From Methanobacterium sp. (GTDB lineage Archaea; Methanobacteriota; Methanobacteria; Methanobacteriales; Methanobacteriaceae): a DNA stretch of 58,851 nucleotides. The translations under genes and the position numbers were made by a program. The stretch covers positions 1-58,851 of the forward strand of contig JACWMK010000009.1 in the NCBI GenBank assembly GCA_015661405.1. Reading direction: 5' to 3'. Under the pieces are notes generated by a model. It was not told where the DNA came from. It did no database searches and saw only the letters and a program-made list of their open reading frames with translations. The first letter of the stretch is position 1, and the number at the start of each line of letters is the position of its first letter. Shown one piece after another: positions 17,734 through 30,314 of this stretch.

Positions 17734-18078
17734 TCAATTTCTTCTCACGTAATCTTCATAATCTTGAGGTGATCCATCTCGACAATAATATTTCATAACT
17801 TCCTCTTGATCAAGTTTATATTCTAGCCATACTGGACATTCTTTACACTTACAAATTTTATTATAATTGAGATCTTGACATAAAGCTTTTCCTGTCGAAC
17901 AGTACATTCCTGGAACTCTATTACGTTCAAAAAGCATGGCACTTTCACTGGAATAAGCTATCTCAAGCATAATTCTTCTTACACCTTCAGCACATTCACT
18001 TTCAGCTTGAACTGGACAACTAGGACATAGGCATCTTTTAATGTTTTTCACACTAAAATCTATATCAATCAAATTCAA
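17734..18078 (-). CDS. DUF2769 cysteine-rich protein
   Basis: A 114-residue protein with at least nine cysteines in paired spacing: CLCPSCPVQ near residue 17, YCSTGKALC in the middle, and CKCKECPVW followed by YYCRDG. The pattern suggests a zinc or Fe-S binding module. The family is DUF2769, known mainly from methanogens and of unknown function. It starts with TTG behind GGAGGG. It is convergent with the phosphodiesterase gene and next to no obvious partner. The broken gene at 1303-1609 is a paralogue. Metal binding is inferred from cysteine spacing only. Confidence 0.8.
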   Translation of the reverse strand: MNLIDIDFSVKNIKRCLCPSCPVQAESECAEGVRRIMLEIAYSSESAMLFERNRVPGMYCSTGKALCQDLNYNKICKCKECPVWLEYKLDQEEVMKYYCRDGSPQDYEDYVRRN

Positions 18079-18257
18079 AACCCTCCAAAGAAACTAATGA
18101 TTTATTTTTTTTATAAATTTTAAAAAAACAACTTCATGTATTATTATTTTTTAATTTGATTCAATCTATATTTTATGGTTAATATTAAAATGTAAATAAA
18201 GCACTTAATTTAATAAAGTTATAAAAATTTTTTTAATGTAATAGGAAATGATCATAA

Positions 18258-19175
18258 TTGAATTCAAACGATTTTATAATAAAAATTGATTCTCTTAATA
18301 AGTCATTTGGTAAGATAAAAGCTTTAGATAATCTAAATCTTGAAATAAAAAAGGGAGAACTTTTAGGAATTATAGGTCCCAATGGTGCAGGTAAAACCAC
18401 GGCCATTAGAATCACCAGCTGTATTCTCCAACCTGACTCTGGAGACATTCTAATCGATGATATGAGTATCCATAGTGACCAAATCAAAATCAAATCCATG
18501 ATAGGTTACTTACCAGAGGAACCTAACCTCTATGAGCGTTTTAAAGCACGAGACTTACTAAAATACTTTGCAGAGTTATACGGTGTTCCTAAAGATAGGA
18601 TCGAAGATAGAATAAATGAGCTCTTGAAACTTGTTAACATGAGCCATCGGGCAGATGATAGAATAAACACCTTTTCTAAGGGGCTTCGTCAAAGAATAGG
18701 TATTGCAAGGGCATTAATCCACGATCCTAAGATAATAATCTTTGATGAACCTACCATGGGACTTGATCCAGCCACAGCCCACAATATTCGAGAATTTATA
18801 AGAAGTCTTAAGGGAGAAAAAACCATTATCTTATGTACTCATTATATGGATGAGGCGGATTCTTTGTGCGATAGGGTGGCTATACTTAATCAAGGCAAAA
18901 TTATAGACATGGGAACTCCGGAATATCTTAAATCAAAAATACATGGAGATATAATCTTAGAATTAAAAGTTAGAAATCCTAATAATAATGACGCTGATCT
19001 CATTAGAGGTTTTGATTCTGTGGAGGGGGTTAATATTAAGGGTAACTTGTTCCTCATATCTTTAAAGTCAAAAAAAGATATTAGAGGCATAATAAATGTT
19101 TTCAATAATGATATTCTCTCAGTAAATACAATGGAACCAACCCTAGAAGATGTTTTTATACAAACTGTAAAATAA
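18258..19175 (+). CDS. ABC transporter ATP-binding protein
   Basis: A 305-residue nucleotide-binding subunit of an ABC-2 type exporter (NatA/CcmA-like). Walker A is GPNGAGKT (about residues 39-46). The signature is FSKGLRQRIGIARAL rather than canonical LSGGQ, a common variant in this group. Walker B is IIIFDEPTMGLDP, and the switch histidine is in CTHYMDE. A C-terminal extension of about 80 residues follows, as is normal for NatA-type ATPases. The start is TTG after AGGAAATGA. Two permease genes follow on the same strand and complete the transporter. The substrate is unknown; such systems export sodium, drugs or lipids. Confidence 0.9.
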   Translation: MNSNDFIIKIDSLNKSFGKIKALDNLNLEIKKGELLGIIGPNGAGKTTAIRITSCILQPDSGDILIDDMSIHSDQIKIKSMIGYLPEEPNLYERFKARDLLKYFAELYGVPKDRIEDRINELLKLVNMSHRADDRINTFSKGLRQRIGIARALIHDPKIIIFDEPTMGLDPATAHNIREFIRSLKGEKTIILCTHYMDEADSLCDRVAILNQGKIIDMGTPEYLKSKIHGDIILELKVRNPNNNDADLIRGFDSVEGVNIKGNLFLISLKSKKDIRGIINVFNNDILSVNTMEPTLEDVFIQTVK

Positions 19176-19278
19176 AAGTATTTTATTGAAACTAACATAA
19201 TATAGGGTATTAAAGGGGAATCGAATAATTTAAAAACAAAAAATAAGTTTTTTTTAATAAAAATCTTGGACCTAGCTA

Positions 19279-20466
19279 ATGAAATTCATCACTATTGCTG
19301 AATGGGAATTTAAGGAAACCTTGAAGAGTAAGAAATTTCTAATAATATTCTGTTTACAAATTTCTATGCTATTTTTAATGATATTCGTATTCAACGCCTT
19401 CGCTGTTAACATTCAATCAGATAAAGGAGTTTCTATAACACCGTCACTTTCAGGATTCGCCTCTTTAGATATTGATGATCAAGGTCATTTATTCACTAAG
19501 TACATTAACCCTTCACTTATTAATGTACAATCATCTGATTACAATAATTCACTTCAAAATTTAAATAATGGTGAAATAACTGGATTTGTTCAAGTTCCAT
19601 CTGATTCTCTAAATAGCATAAGAAATATTGATACTATAAATGTAAAACTTTATCTTGATTATAATGATCCTAAAAGAAGCGTGATTAGGGATGAAGTTAA
19701 TTCAACCGTTAATATAATGGCTACAGCTATTTCAAATTCATGGATAAATTCTTTAATTCCACAAAATACTACACAAATCGCTGTAAATCAGCAGAGTACC
19801 GGGCAATCACTTCAAATTCAGATATTAACCAATGCAATGCTAGCTATACTACTTTTCTTACCTCTTTTCTTTTTTGGAAATATGATAATTGATAGTGTAG
19901 TAGGAGAAAAAGAGAGAAAAACAGGCGAAATACTCATGGCCATGCCAATTTCTCCTTCACAAATCATCTTAGGAAAAATTTTGGCAGTGGAGGGAGTTAT
20001 AGCTATACAAATAGCATTTTGGATGATAATTCTCTTTATAATGGGATTTAAGTTTGCAGATCCAATTTTAATATATATTCTAGTTATAATAACGGCATTA
20101 CCCATACTAGGGGTTACAACCATTATATCAGCTTATTCAAAGAATTATAAAGAAGCAGGGATAGGTATAACCATATCCTATATTGGAGTAGTGGGAGTTC
20201 TAATAATACCTGCATTAACATATCTATCTATAAAGTCTTTAGCATCGAACATTTCTCCGATGACTATGGTAATGAGAATATTCTCAGGAGAAACCATACC
20301 CTTCTGGCAATACTTCATACCAATAGTATTCATCTTCTTGGTTACTATACTCACTTATTGGATTTCAATAAAGCTTTTTGAGAGAGATGATATATTTTTT
20401 GGACCCAGACCAAGATTGATAAGACTTTTTTTAGAATTAATCAGGTTTAAAAAGAATGTTAAATAA
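19279..20466 (+). CDS. ABC-2 type permease, subunit 1
   Basis: A 395-residue permease. One N-terminal transmembrane segment (about 20-42) is followed by a large extracytoplasmic domain (about 45-185) and then five or six transmembrane segments. The segment SVVGEKERKTGEILMAMP, at the start of the membrane bundle, is typical of NatB/ABC-2 permeases, where it forms the coupling region. It lies 103 bp after the ATPase gene. It resembles the next gene in topology and in the ERKT motif, so the two probably form a heterodimer driven by the shared ATPase. The ribosome binding site is weak. Confidence 0.87.
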   Translation: MKFITIAEWEFKETLKSKKFLIIFCLQISMLFLMIFVFNAFAVNIQSDKGVSITPSLSGFASLDIDDQGHLFTKYINPSLINVQSSDYNNSLQNLNNGEITGFVQVPSDSLNSIRNIDTINVKLYLDYNDPKRSVIRDEVNSTVNIMATAISNSWINSLIPQNTTQIAVNQQSTGQSLQIQILTNAMLAILLFLPLFFFGNMIIDSVVGEKERKTGEILMAMPISPSQIILGKILAVEGVIAIQIAFWMIILFIMGFKFADPILIYILVIITALPILGVTTIISAYSKNYKEAGIGITISYIGVVGVLIIPALTYLSIKSLASNISPMTMVMRIFSGETIPFWQYFIPIVFIFLVTILTYWISIKLFERDDIFFGPRPRLIRLFLELIRFKKNVK

Positions 20467-20576
20467 AAAAAAATTTAGATCATGATTGAAATAAGGATTA
20501 AAAAATCTATAATAATTCATAAATAAGTTTTGATCAGTTAGCATAAATATCATTAAATGATGGATGGAAACATTAT

Positions 20577-21710
20577 ATGAAGATATTAACTCTCGCTAAA
20601 AAAGAATCACAGGATATTCTTAGCAATAAAATTTATCTGTTAGTGATATTTGTCCAATTGTTCATCGTATTGGGAGCATTTGGCTTGGCTATTATAAGCT
20701 CCATTGCAACTGATCCAACTCTTCTAGACACTTATGGGATTACTTCACACCTTAATGTAGGTATATCAGACGATTTGAAGGGATCACCATTAGATCAGGA
20801 TCTTAAAGCACAGAATTTTAATATAATATACTATAATAATTCAGACAAAGCTTTGAAGCTTTTAGGATCCGGGTTAGTGGCCATGGTTGGTATTTCTCCT
20901 GATGGGGAAATAAATGTACAAATTGACAATTCAAATGTTTTTTATCCTGTGATTTCTCAAAAAATAGATACTGCTGTAAACGAATTTGAATTAACTAAAA
21001 AACTAGAGTCTGCTGGATTAAACCAATCTGAAATACAAACTATTCAAAATCCTGTTACCTTAACAGTGATTAAAGTTAACAGTAATAATACAGCACCTAT
21101 TGCTTTGGACAGCTCCTATTTTGTGGAGGTAATGTATGGTTTTATAGTTCCCTTTGTTTTGCTTCTCCCGTTTTTCATGGCTAGTAACATAGTAACTGAC
21201 AGTGTGGTGGGTGAAAGGGAGAGAAAAACTTTTGAAGTTCTTCTCATGACCCCTCTTTCCAGTTCCACCGTAATGATAGGTAAAATACTTCCAATTCTAT
21301 TTTTCTCTATTCTACAGAGTATGGCTTGGATTTTGCTTCTAGATTTGTTAAAAGTCCCCATTTATAATCCAATTATTCTCTTTTTCATATTATTATTTGT
21401 GGGTTTAGGATTCATTGGTGTTGGAATAATCATATCCATGCTGGTGGATAGTACTAAGGAGGCTAATTCGGCAATAACTCTAGCACTGGTATTTGCAACT
21501 TTTATACTTTTCGTGCCACTTTTTATAAAAGCACCATTATTTGAAGGGATTTTAAATTTTTTACCCACAGTTTTAATAGTTAAATTAGCATCCACACCTA
21601 TAGTAGGTTCAGAAATAATCTTATCATCTATTCCTACTATTATTTTATCTGCTGGAATCTTTTTATTAGCAATAAGATATTTCAGACATGAAAGAGCTAT
21701 AAGATTATAA
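20577..21710 (+). CDS. ABC-2 type permease, subunit 2
   Basis: A 377-residue paralogue of the preceding permease with the same plan: one N-terminal membrane segment, an extracytoplasmic domain (about 45-180), and a C-terminal bundle of five or six segments. The coupling segment SVVGERERKTFEVLLMTPLS matches the first subunit closely. It ends with basic residues (YFRHERAIRL). It is likely the partner in a heterodimeric exporter. The gap to the first permease gene is 110 bp, so the three genes may form one operon with internal ribosome binding sites. A GGATGG tract precedes the ATG. Confidence 0.87.
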   Translation: MKILTLAKKESQDILSNKIYLLVIFVQLFIVLGAFGLAIISSIATDPTLLDTYGITSHLNVGISDDLKGSPLDQDLKAQNFNIIYYNNSDKALKLLGSGLVAMVGISPDGEINVQIDNSNVFYPVISQKIDTAVNEFELTKKLESAGLNQSEIQTIQNPVTLTVIKVNSNNTAPIALDSSYFVEVMYGFIVPFVLLLPFFMASNIVTDSVVGERERKTFEVLLMTPLSSSTVMIGKILPILFFSILQSMAWILLLDLLKVPIYNPIILFFILLFVGLGFIGVGIIISMLVDSTKEANSAITLALVFATFILFVPLFIKAPLFEGILNFLPTVLIVKLASTPIVGSEIILSSIPTIILSAGIFLLAIRYFRHERAIRL

Positions 21711-21789
21711 ACTAAAATACTCAAATAAAAATTGTTTATTTGAATCTAAAAATAATTTCATAGTATAAATATCAAAATTTAGGTTTTTT

Positions 21790-22350
21790 TCACATTAAAT
21801 AAATTATTAAACTCATAACCAGACCGGATAAAAGTGGAATTGGGATATTATCATCTATTGGACTGTATGCTTCGATTATAGCTCCAGATAATGCTCCTAA
21901 AACTGCAGGATAAAATGTAACTTGGGTTAAAGCAACTAGAAAACCCACCACCAAAAAAGCTAAAGTACCTTCTAAAGTCTTCTTCTGTTGCAATGGAAGT
22001 TTAATCTTCCCAAAATTGCGTCCCACTAAATTAGATGCTGAATCTCCAAAAACAAGGAGTAAAATTGCAGCATTAGCCACATTTATATTGGAATGAAAGA
22101 AAATAAGTGTGAGAATTATACCTGTAAAGAAATAAGCAAATCCTCTTTCATCATCCCGTCTTTTGCTGCGATTCAAAATATCTGAAAAGAATAATACATG
22201 ATGATTTTTGTCAATACGAAACAATACTTCCATAAAAACTACAATTCCAATACACAGAATTATGAGGATTTCTGTTTTAAGGAAATAACTAAGAATAACA
22301 ACGAAAACACCTGAAGCGTGAATTAATTGACGGAATAACTCTTTTTCCAT
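21790..22350 (-). CDS. Phytol/polyprenol kinase-like membrane protein
   Basis: A 186-residue integral membrane protein of the dolichol/phytol kinase (CTP-dependent) family, with about six transmembrane segments. Family-like segments are RQLIHASGVFVV near the N-terminus, the conserved acidic LVFGDSASNLVGR in the middle, and KTLEGTLAFLVVG. In archaea such enzymes are thought to phosphorylate isoprenoid alcohols, possibly for lipid salvage or glycan carriers. The gene starts six bases after the purL stop, so the two are co-transcribed. The link to purine synthesis is probably incidental. The exact alcohol substrate is unknown. Confidence 0.8.
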   Translation of the reverse strand: MEKELFRQLIHASGVFVVILSYFLKTEILIILCIGIVVFMEVLFRIDKNHHVLFFSDILNRSKRRDDERGFAYFFTGIILTLIFFHSNINVANAAILLLVFGDSASNLVGRNFGKIKLPLQQKKTLEGTLAFLVVGFLVALTQVTFYPAVLGALSGAIIEAYSPIDDNIPIPLLSGLVMSLIIYLM

Positions 22351-22356
22351 TATACA

Positions 22357-24582
22357 TCAAGCCATAAATTTCTCTATAACTCCATGATTTGATGCTTTAA
22401 GTTTATTTATGGAGATCTCCACTGACGCATTATCTATAACCAGGGAATCACCTCTAACCGTACCAATCACGGCCTTGGGAGCATCAATTTTATTTAATAT
22501 TTCTTCTAAGGCGTCATCTTTAACAGTTATTACATATCTTCCATGTGATTCTGAAAATAGAATTTCAGAATTACTTAAGCCTTCACCAGCTCCTGGAACG
22601 TTTAAAAGATTTATAACCGTTCCTAAATTTCCAGATATTGACATTTCAGATATGGCTACACCTAAACCACCAGTAGAACAGTCATGAACAGCTGTTATAT
22701 TATTTTCTACATCATTTTCTATTAACTTAATAACAGTCATTGCAGTTTGATATTCATCATCAATCAGAACCTTTGGTGGTTCACCACACACTAAACCGTG
22801 GATACATTTATAATATTCTGAACCATCTAATTCTGAACGAGTCTCTCCAATAATTATGATTCTATCTCCTTCATTTTTAAATTCCGATGTTCGAATACTA
22901 TTGAGTTTCATCAAACCGGCCACACCAACAACAGGTGATGGATTTACCGTCACTCCCTCTGTTTCATTGTAAAAACTAACATTACCACTTATAACTGGTG
23001 TATGAAATTTTTTTGCAACATCGGCCATTCCTTCTACACAATCTTTAAACTGCTGGAAAACCTCTGGTTTTTCCGGATTCCCAAAGTTAAGACAATCCAC
23101 TATACAAATGGGACGGGCACCCATAGAAATCACATTTCTTATAGCTTCACAAACAGCCCCTGCACCACCATGATAAGCATTCAGCTTAGTATGGATACTA
23201 TTACAATCAGATGTAATGGCAAAGGCTGTATCATCATTAACGCGCAGTACAGCAGCATCATCACCAGGTTTAACAATAGTTCTTATCTGCACCTCATGAT
23301 CATATTGTCTATAAACCCACTCTTTACTGGCGATATTCTGAGATGATAAAATTTTTAATAAGGCTTCTTCTAATTCCACATCCTTTAAATTAGAAAATTC
23401 GCACTCTAAAGATTTTTTTAAAAATTTTTCCTCTACTTTCCTGAAAGATGGTGTATAGGACTTATTAGAGTATTCTCCGACCTGACAAGTTTCTCTTTCA
23501 ATAATGGGAGGATCAGCAAGGAGTGTAGCAGGAATATCTGCTAGTACATCACCTGATTCAGTTACCATCAGGTTACCACTGTCGGTTACTTCACCAATAA
23601 CTGCTGCAGGAAGTTCGAATTTTTCGAATACTTCCATTAACTTCCCAACATCTTCAGGATGAATTACGAATACCATTCGCTCCTGTGATTCAGATAACAT
23701 TATTTCATATGGAGTCATATCTTCTTCTCTGAGGGGAATCCTAGCTAAATCAACTGTACATCCATTTTCTCCCTTTGCAGACATCTCAGAGATGCAGCAA
23801 GTTAATCCTCCACCACCAAGATCCTTTAATCCCTGGACATTTATTTTATTCAAAGCTTCTAATGTTGCCTCTAAAACCTGTTTTTTAGTGAATGGATCGC
23901 CAATCTGTACTGCAGGTCTATCTTCTATCTCTGAAGTTGTAGTAAGTTCTTCAGAAGCGAACGTAACGCCATGAATGCCATCCCTACCAGTACGACCACC
24001 CATGAGTACAAATACATCACCCACATTGGAAGCTATCCCTCGTACAATAGAATCTTTATGAACGATCCCTGCACATATCACATTCACTAATGGATTATAC
24101 TGGAAATTATCGTCAAATTCAACTTCACCACCTACAGTGGGTATACCCACACGGTTTCCATAATCAGATATTCCCTTAACTACATATTCAAAAAGATAGC
24201 GAGAGTGTTGATCTTCTAAATAACCGAATCGTAATGAATCAAGAAGCGCGACAGGCATAGCTCCCATGGATATTATATCCCGAATTATACCCCCTACACC
24301 AGTTCCAGCACCACCATATGGCTCGATTGCAGACGGATGATTGTGACTTTCCATCCCAATAACTAATGCTAATTCATCGGTGAGCGCCACGATTCCCGCA
24401 TCGTCACCCGGACCTAATATTACGTTTTCACCTTCTGTGGGAAATAATTTGAGTATAGGACGACTACTTTTATATGAGCAATGTTCGGAGAACATTATAT
24501 CAAGCATTCCATATTCAAGGGAGTTGGGATTCCTTCCTACTTCTTTTACCACATATTCGTATTCTAAATCGGTTAAAGCCAT
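22357..24582 (-). CDS. purL: Phosphoribosylformylglycinamidine synthase subunit PurL
   Basis: A 741-residue PurL of the small, multi-subunit type, which converts FGAR to FGAM in purine synthesis with PurS and PurQ. N-terminal recognition segments are MFSEHCSYKSSRP and GPGDDAGIVAL. The ATP and metal sites show in GMESHNHPSAIEPYGGA and GGGGLTCCISEMSAKG, and the second half repeats the fold (DDAAVLRVND, AVHDCSTGGLGVA). The length is near the family norm. I choose the ATG; a TTG three codons earlier is equally open. No purS or purQ is in the window. A phytol-kinase-like gene follows directly. Confidence 0.93.
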   Translation of the reverse strand: MALTDLEYEYVVKEVGRNPNSLEYGMLDIMFSEHCSYKSSRPILKLFPTEGENVILGPGDDAGIVALTDELALVIGMESHNHPSAIEPYGGAGTGVGGIIRDIISMGAMPVALLDSLRFGYLEDQHSRYLFEYVVKGISDYGNRVGIPTVGGEVEFDDNFQYNPLVNVICAGIVHKDSIVRGIASNVGDVFVLMGGRTGRDGIHGVTFASEELTTTSEIEDRPAVQIGDPFTKKQVLEATLEALNKINVQGLKDLGGGGLTCCISEMSAKGENGCTVDLARIPLREEDMTPYEIMLSESQERMVFVIHPEDVGKLMEVFEKFELPAAVIGEVTDSGNLMVTESGDVLADIPATLLADPPIIERETCQVGEYSNKSYTPSFRKVEEKFLKKSLECEFSNLKDVELEEALLKILSSQNIASKEWVYRQYDHEVQIRTIVKPGDDAAVLRVNDDTAFAITSDCNSIHTKLNAYHGGAGAVCEAIRNVISMGARPICIVDCLNFGNPEKPEVFQQFKDCVEGMADVAKKFHTPVISGNVSFYNETEGVTVNPSPVVGVAGLMKLNSIRTSEFKNEGDRIIIIGETRSELDGSEYYKCIHGLVCGEPPKVLIDDEYQTAMTVIKLIENDVENNITAVHDCSTGGLGVAISEMSISGNLGTVINLLNVPGAGEGLSNSEILFSESHGRYVITVKDDALEEILNKIDAPKAVIGTVRGDSLVIDNASVEISINKLKASNHGVIEKFMA

Positions 24583-24635
24583 CTTAATCAACTTTTAAAA
24601 TTTAATTTTTTATTTAATTTAATAATTGGATTGTC

Positions 24636-27764
<3,129 letters not shown>

Positions 27765-27988
27765 TTTTATTCTCCTATCATTTTTGGTGATGAGTTCATT
27801 ATAATACAATCTACAATTAAACTTTGTTTGAACTTTATATAAAATAGTATAATGGCTATTAAAGAAGATTTATAAATTAAATATACTAAATAGCTTAATT
27901 CAAAAAATAAAGAATAAATGTAGTTAAAAAAAAAGTTATAGAATTGAAAAAATATAGGTGTTAAAGAATTTATTTTAAGTTTTTAATT

Positions 27989-29194
27989 TTAGAATGTCCG
28001 TAATTTTCCTTTTACCAACAAATCTGTTATTTGGCTAATGTTTGCCAGCCAAGAATCCATAATTTCCTCCACATCATTCTTAACAGAATTCAGATTATAT
28101 CCATCTTCTGGAATGATCTGAGCGCTAGCAGCTTTAGGTTGATCTATTGGTTTCCCAATTTGACTTAAAGTCATTATATGGACCTGTTTTACTCCTTCAA
28201 CTTTCTTGGTTATATCATTCGCCATTTCATTGGATAGTAGATTGTAAATTTTGCCTACATGATTTATTGGATTTTTACCTGAAGTTGCTTCCATTGACAT
28301 GGGCCTATTAGGGGTTATGAGTCCATTTGCCCGATTTCCCCGCCCTACTGAACCATCATCACCCATCTCTGCTGATGTTCCAGTTACAGTAAGATAAACA
28401 GAAGGATTTTTTGGATCAAAACTATCTGCAGTATTAATAAATGCGTCTACTTCTCTTGAAGTGTATTTTGAAGTCGTATCAAGTACTTTGCTTTTAACTT
28501 CGTCGCGCACGTTAATATAATGATCTAAATCATCTACATATTGAGATATCATGGCAATGGCTATAGTAAGGGTAATACTATCTTTTTCCCGAAGTCCCAT
28601 TACTTTTATGTCTTCACCCACTTCTGGATATTTCTTTTTGAATTCTGGAGAGTTTAACATTAATTCTGTTTCCATTACGATATTCTCGGTTTCAGAAAAA
28701 GGTGCATATCCTACTCCGAAAGAAGTGTCATTAGAAGAAGGTACTGCATCTTTCCTACCGAAAACATGTACTAAATCACCTGATCCATGACCAATTTTAC
28801 ATTCCACCACAGTACAAGTTTCCACGCATAAATTTAAAATATTTTCATTTAAATATTCCTTTGCTGCAGCTATGGCAATTCTGTCCAAACCTATTTTTAC
28901 ACCATCAACCTGAGAGATACCCCTTCCGGTGAGTAGAATGTCCATGGGCTTTATTATTTCCCCTCCACCAAATTCAGGAGCAGATTCACCGGCTGTGATC
29001 TGAACTTCATCAGTATTGTGGTGTAATATTCCATTAAATTTTTCCAAGTAAGTTTTACTGAGGGCTCGGCTCACTGACTCGGCTATTCCATCACTTATGC
29101 TATCAGGATGGCCTATACCTTTTCTTTCAACTACTTCAATTTCTTGATCCTCAATGGGCTTTTGGATAAGCTCTTCTACGATAATGTTCCTCAT
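27989..29194 (-). CDS. mat: Archaeal S-adenosylmethionine synthetase
   Basis: A 401-residue methionine adenosyltransferase of the archaeal (AMT) family, unrelated in overall sequence to bacterial MetK. Recognisable segments are RKGIGHPDSISDGIAE near residue 24, TAGESAPEFGGGE, DLVHVFGRKD, VTGTSAEMGDDGSVGRGNR and GKNPINHVGK. SAM supplies the methyl and radical-SAM enzymes encoded in this window, among others. The ribosome binding site GGAGG precedes the ATG. The upstream region contains an imperfect palindrome at 29295-29318 and a TATA-like tract near 29255-29266. ileS lies 224 bp downstream on the same strand. Confidence 0.95.
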   Translation of the reverse strand: MRNIIVEELIQKPIEDQEIEVVERKGIGHPDSISDGIAESVSRALSKTYLEKFNGILHHNTDEVQITAGESAPEFGGGEIIKPMDILLTGRGISQVDGVKIGLDRIAIAAAKEYLNENILNLCVETCTVVECKIGHGSGDLVHVFGRKDAVPSSNDTSFGVGYAPFSETENIVMETELMLNSPEFKKKYPEVGEDIKVMGLREKDSITLTIAIAMISQYVDDLDHYINVRDEVKSKVLDTTSKYTSREVDAFINTADSFDPKNPSVYLTVTGTSAEMGDDGSVGRGNRANGLITPNRPMSMEATSGKNPINHVGKIYNLLSNEMANDITKKVEGVKQVHIMTLSQIGKPIDQPKAASAQIIPEDGYNLNSVKNDVEEIMDSWLANISQITDLLVKGKLRTF

Positions 29195-29558
29195 AATATA
29201 GCCTCCATTTTATAATAATATATAATAAGATGGTTAAATCATTCTCTTTGAAATATAAATATGATTTCAACTGTGAAAGATCACAAATTCATCAGCATTC
29301 AGATGTATATCTGTATGCCCTTTGAAATTAATGATATAAAAAATGATCCCTACATTCATTATACTAAAAACTCTTAAAATGAAGTCAGATTAAAATTCAA
29401 ACAAAATTATTAACACAATTCAAAATTTAATTTTTTTGAAAGAATAATTTTACTTAAATAAAAAGAATAATAAATTAAATTTAATAATTCATTACCAATT
29501 AAATTCCATAGAAAATTTATTCTTAATTTATGAACAGAATAATAACGGATGATATAAA
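29195..29558. other. Divergent intergenic region mat / DUF192
   Basis: No gene is visible in about 360 bases. Minus-strand TATA-like TATTTATATT near 29255-29266 probably serves mat and is bracketed by a 7-bp inverted repeat (AAATCAT at 29236-29242, ATGATTT at 29261-29267). The remainder is AT-rich, with a DUF192-side leader. Confidence 0.5.
29295..29318. promoter_or_regulatory. Imperfect palindrome upstream of mat
   Basis: GCATTCAGAT and ATCTGTATGC pair over ten positions with one T-T mismatch and a GTAT loop. It lies about 30-40 bases upstream of the mat TATA-like element, on the side where an operator or activator site is expected. It is also the most GC-rich part of an otherwise AT-rich spacer. 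Confidence 0.4.
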
Positions 29559-29942
29559 ATGCCCCAAAATTCTAAAAAAGGATCCATACTTGTAATAAAT
29601 AAAAGCAAAGAAAGCACTTTAGGGCCTGTAGAAATGGCAGACAGCTTCAGCTCCCGATTTAGGGGGTTGATGCTAAAGAAAAGCTTAAAAAAAGGCATGA
29701 TCTTGAAAATTCCGAAGGGACGTGGTAAAATGGGTTCAGCTATTCACATGTTTTTCATGAGGATTCCATTGGACGTGATTTTTCTTAACAATGAAAAAAC
29801 AGTTTTAGATCAGGTGACTCTGAAACCATGGCAGACATACACTCCCAAAAAAGCCGCACGATACGTAGTGGAACTTAAGCAAGGTAATTTAATATCATCT
29901 GAAACAGAAATAGGAGATATACTTGATTTCATTTATGAATAA
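29559..29942 (+). CDS. DUF192 family protein
   Basis: A 127-residue small protein of the DUF192 family. The core fits well: SRFRGLMLKKSLKKGMIL, then GSAIHMFFMRIPLDVIFLN and an ARYVVEL near the C-terminus. The family adopts a compact beta-barrel and has no established biochemical role. Here there is no signal peptide, unlike many bacterial members that are exported, so it acts in the cytoplasm. A weak ribosome binding site (ACGGATGAT) precedes the ATG. A small unknown gene follows 71 bp later on the same strand. Confidence 0.85.
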   Translation: MPQNSKKGSILVINKSKESTLGPVEMADSFSSRFRGLMLKKSLKKGMILKIPKGRGKMGSAIHMFFMRIPLDVIFLNNEKTVLDQVTLKPWQTYTPKKAARYVVELKQGNLISSETEIGDILDFIYE

Positions 29943-30013
29943 AATTTTTCTTGAAATATTTTGAATAATTATGATATTAAACATAAAAAAATTTACAATA
30001 TGGAGTGCAAAAT

Positions 30014-30292
30014 TTGCAAGTTAAAGTCGTTGAATATGGATTTGCAGAGAATTACGCTAAATATTATGTCACTTATAAAATCACAGATTTGAATGCTGAA
30101 ACATTAACTAAACTTAAAGAGCGTTTAAACGATCCCGTGAAAATTGTATGCAATGATCTGTATCTTACAACATATTTTGAAGAGAAATATTATCCATTTA
30201 AAAGCGAAGAATCCCAAAAAAATCCTGAAGATTTCATAGCCCGCGAAGAGATAGAAATGCTAGCATATCTTATAGATATCTTAGAAGATTGA
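30014..30292 (+). CDS. Small hypothetical protein
   Basis: A 92-residue acidic protein that I do not recognise. It begins with a beta-like segment (QVKVVEYGFAENYAKYYVTY), has a middle segment about nucleic-acid- or ligand-neutral in composition, and ends with a helix (EEIEMLAYLIDILED). It has no membrane segment and one cysteine. I prefer the TTG start because TGGAG lies eight bases upstream; a GTG three codons earlier overlaps that ribosome binding site. It follows the DUF192 gene on the same strand and converges on the iron-sulfur flavoprotein gene. A conserved methanogen family is likely but unproven. Confidence 0.65.
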   Translation: MQVKVVEYGFAENYAKYYVTYKITDLNAETLTKLKERLNDPVKIVCNDLYLTTYFEEKYYPFKSEESQKNPEDFIAREEIEMLAYLIDILED

Positions 30293-30314
30293 AAAGTTTT
30301 ACAATTTTATAAAC

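Noticed and set aside
29195..29558. SAM riboswitch upstream of mat
   Set aside because: The spacer is too AT-rich, and only one short hairpin is visible, upstream of the promoter and not in the leader.
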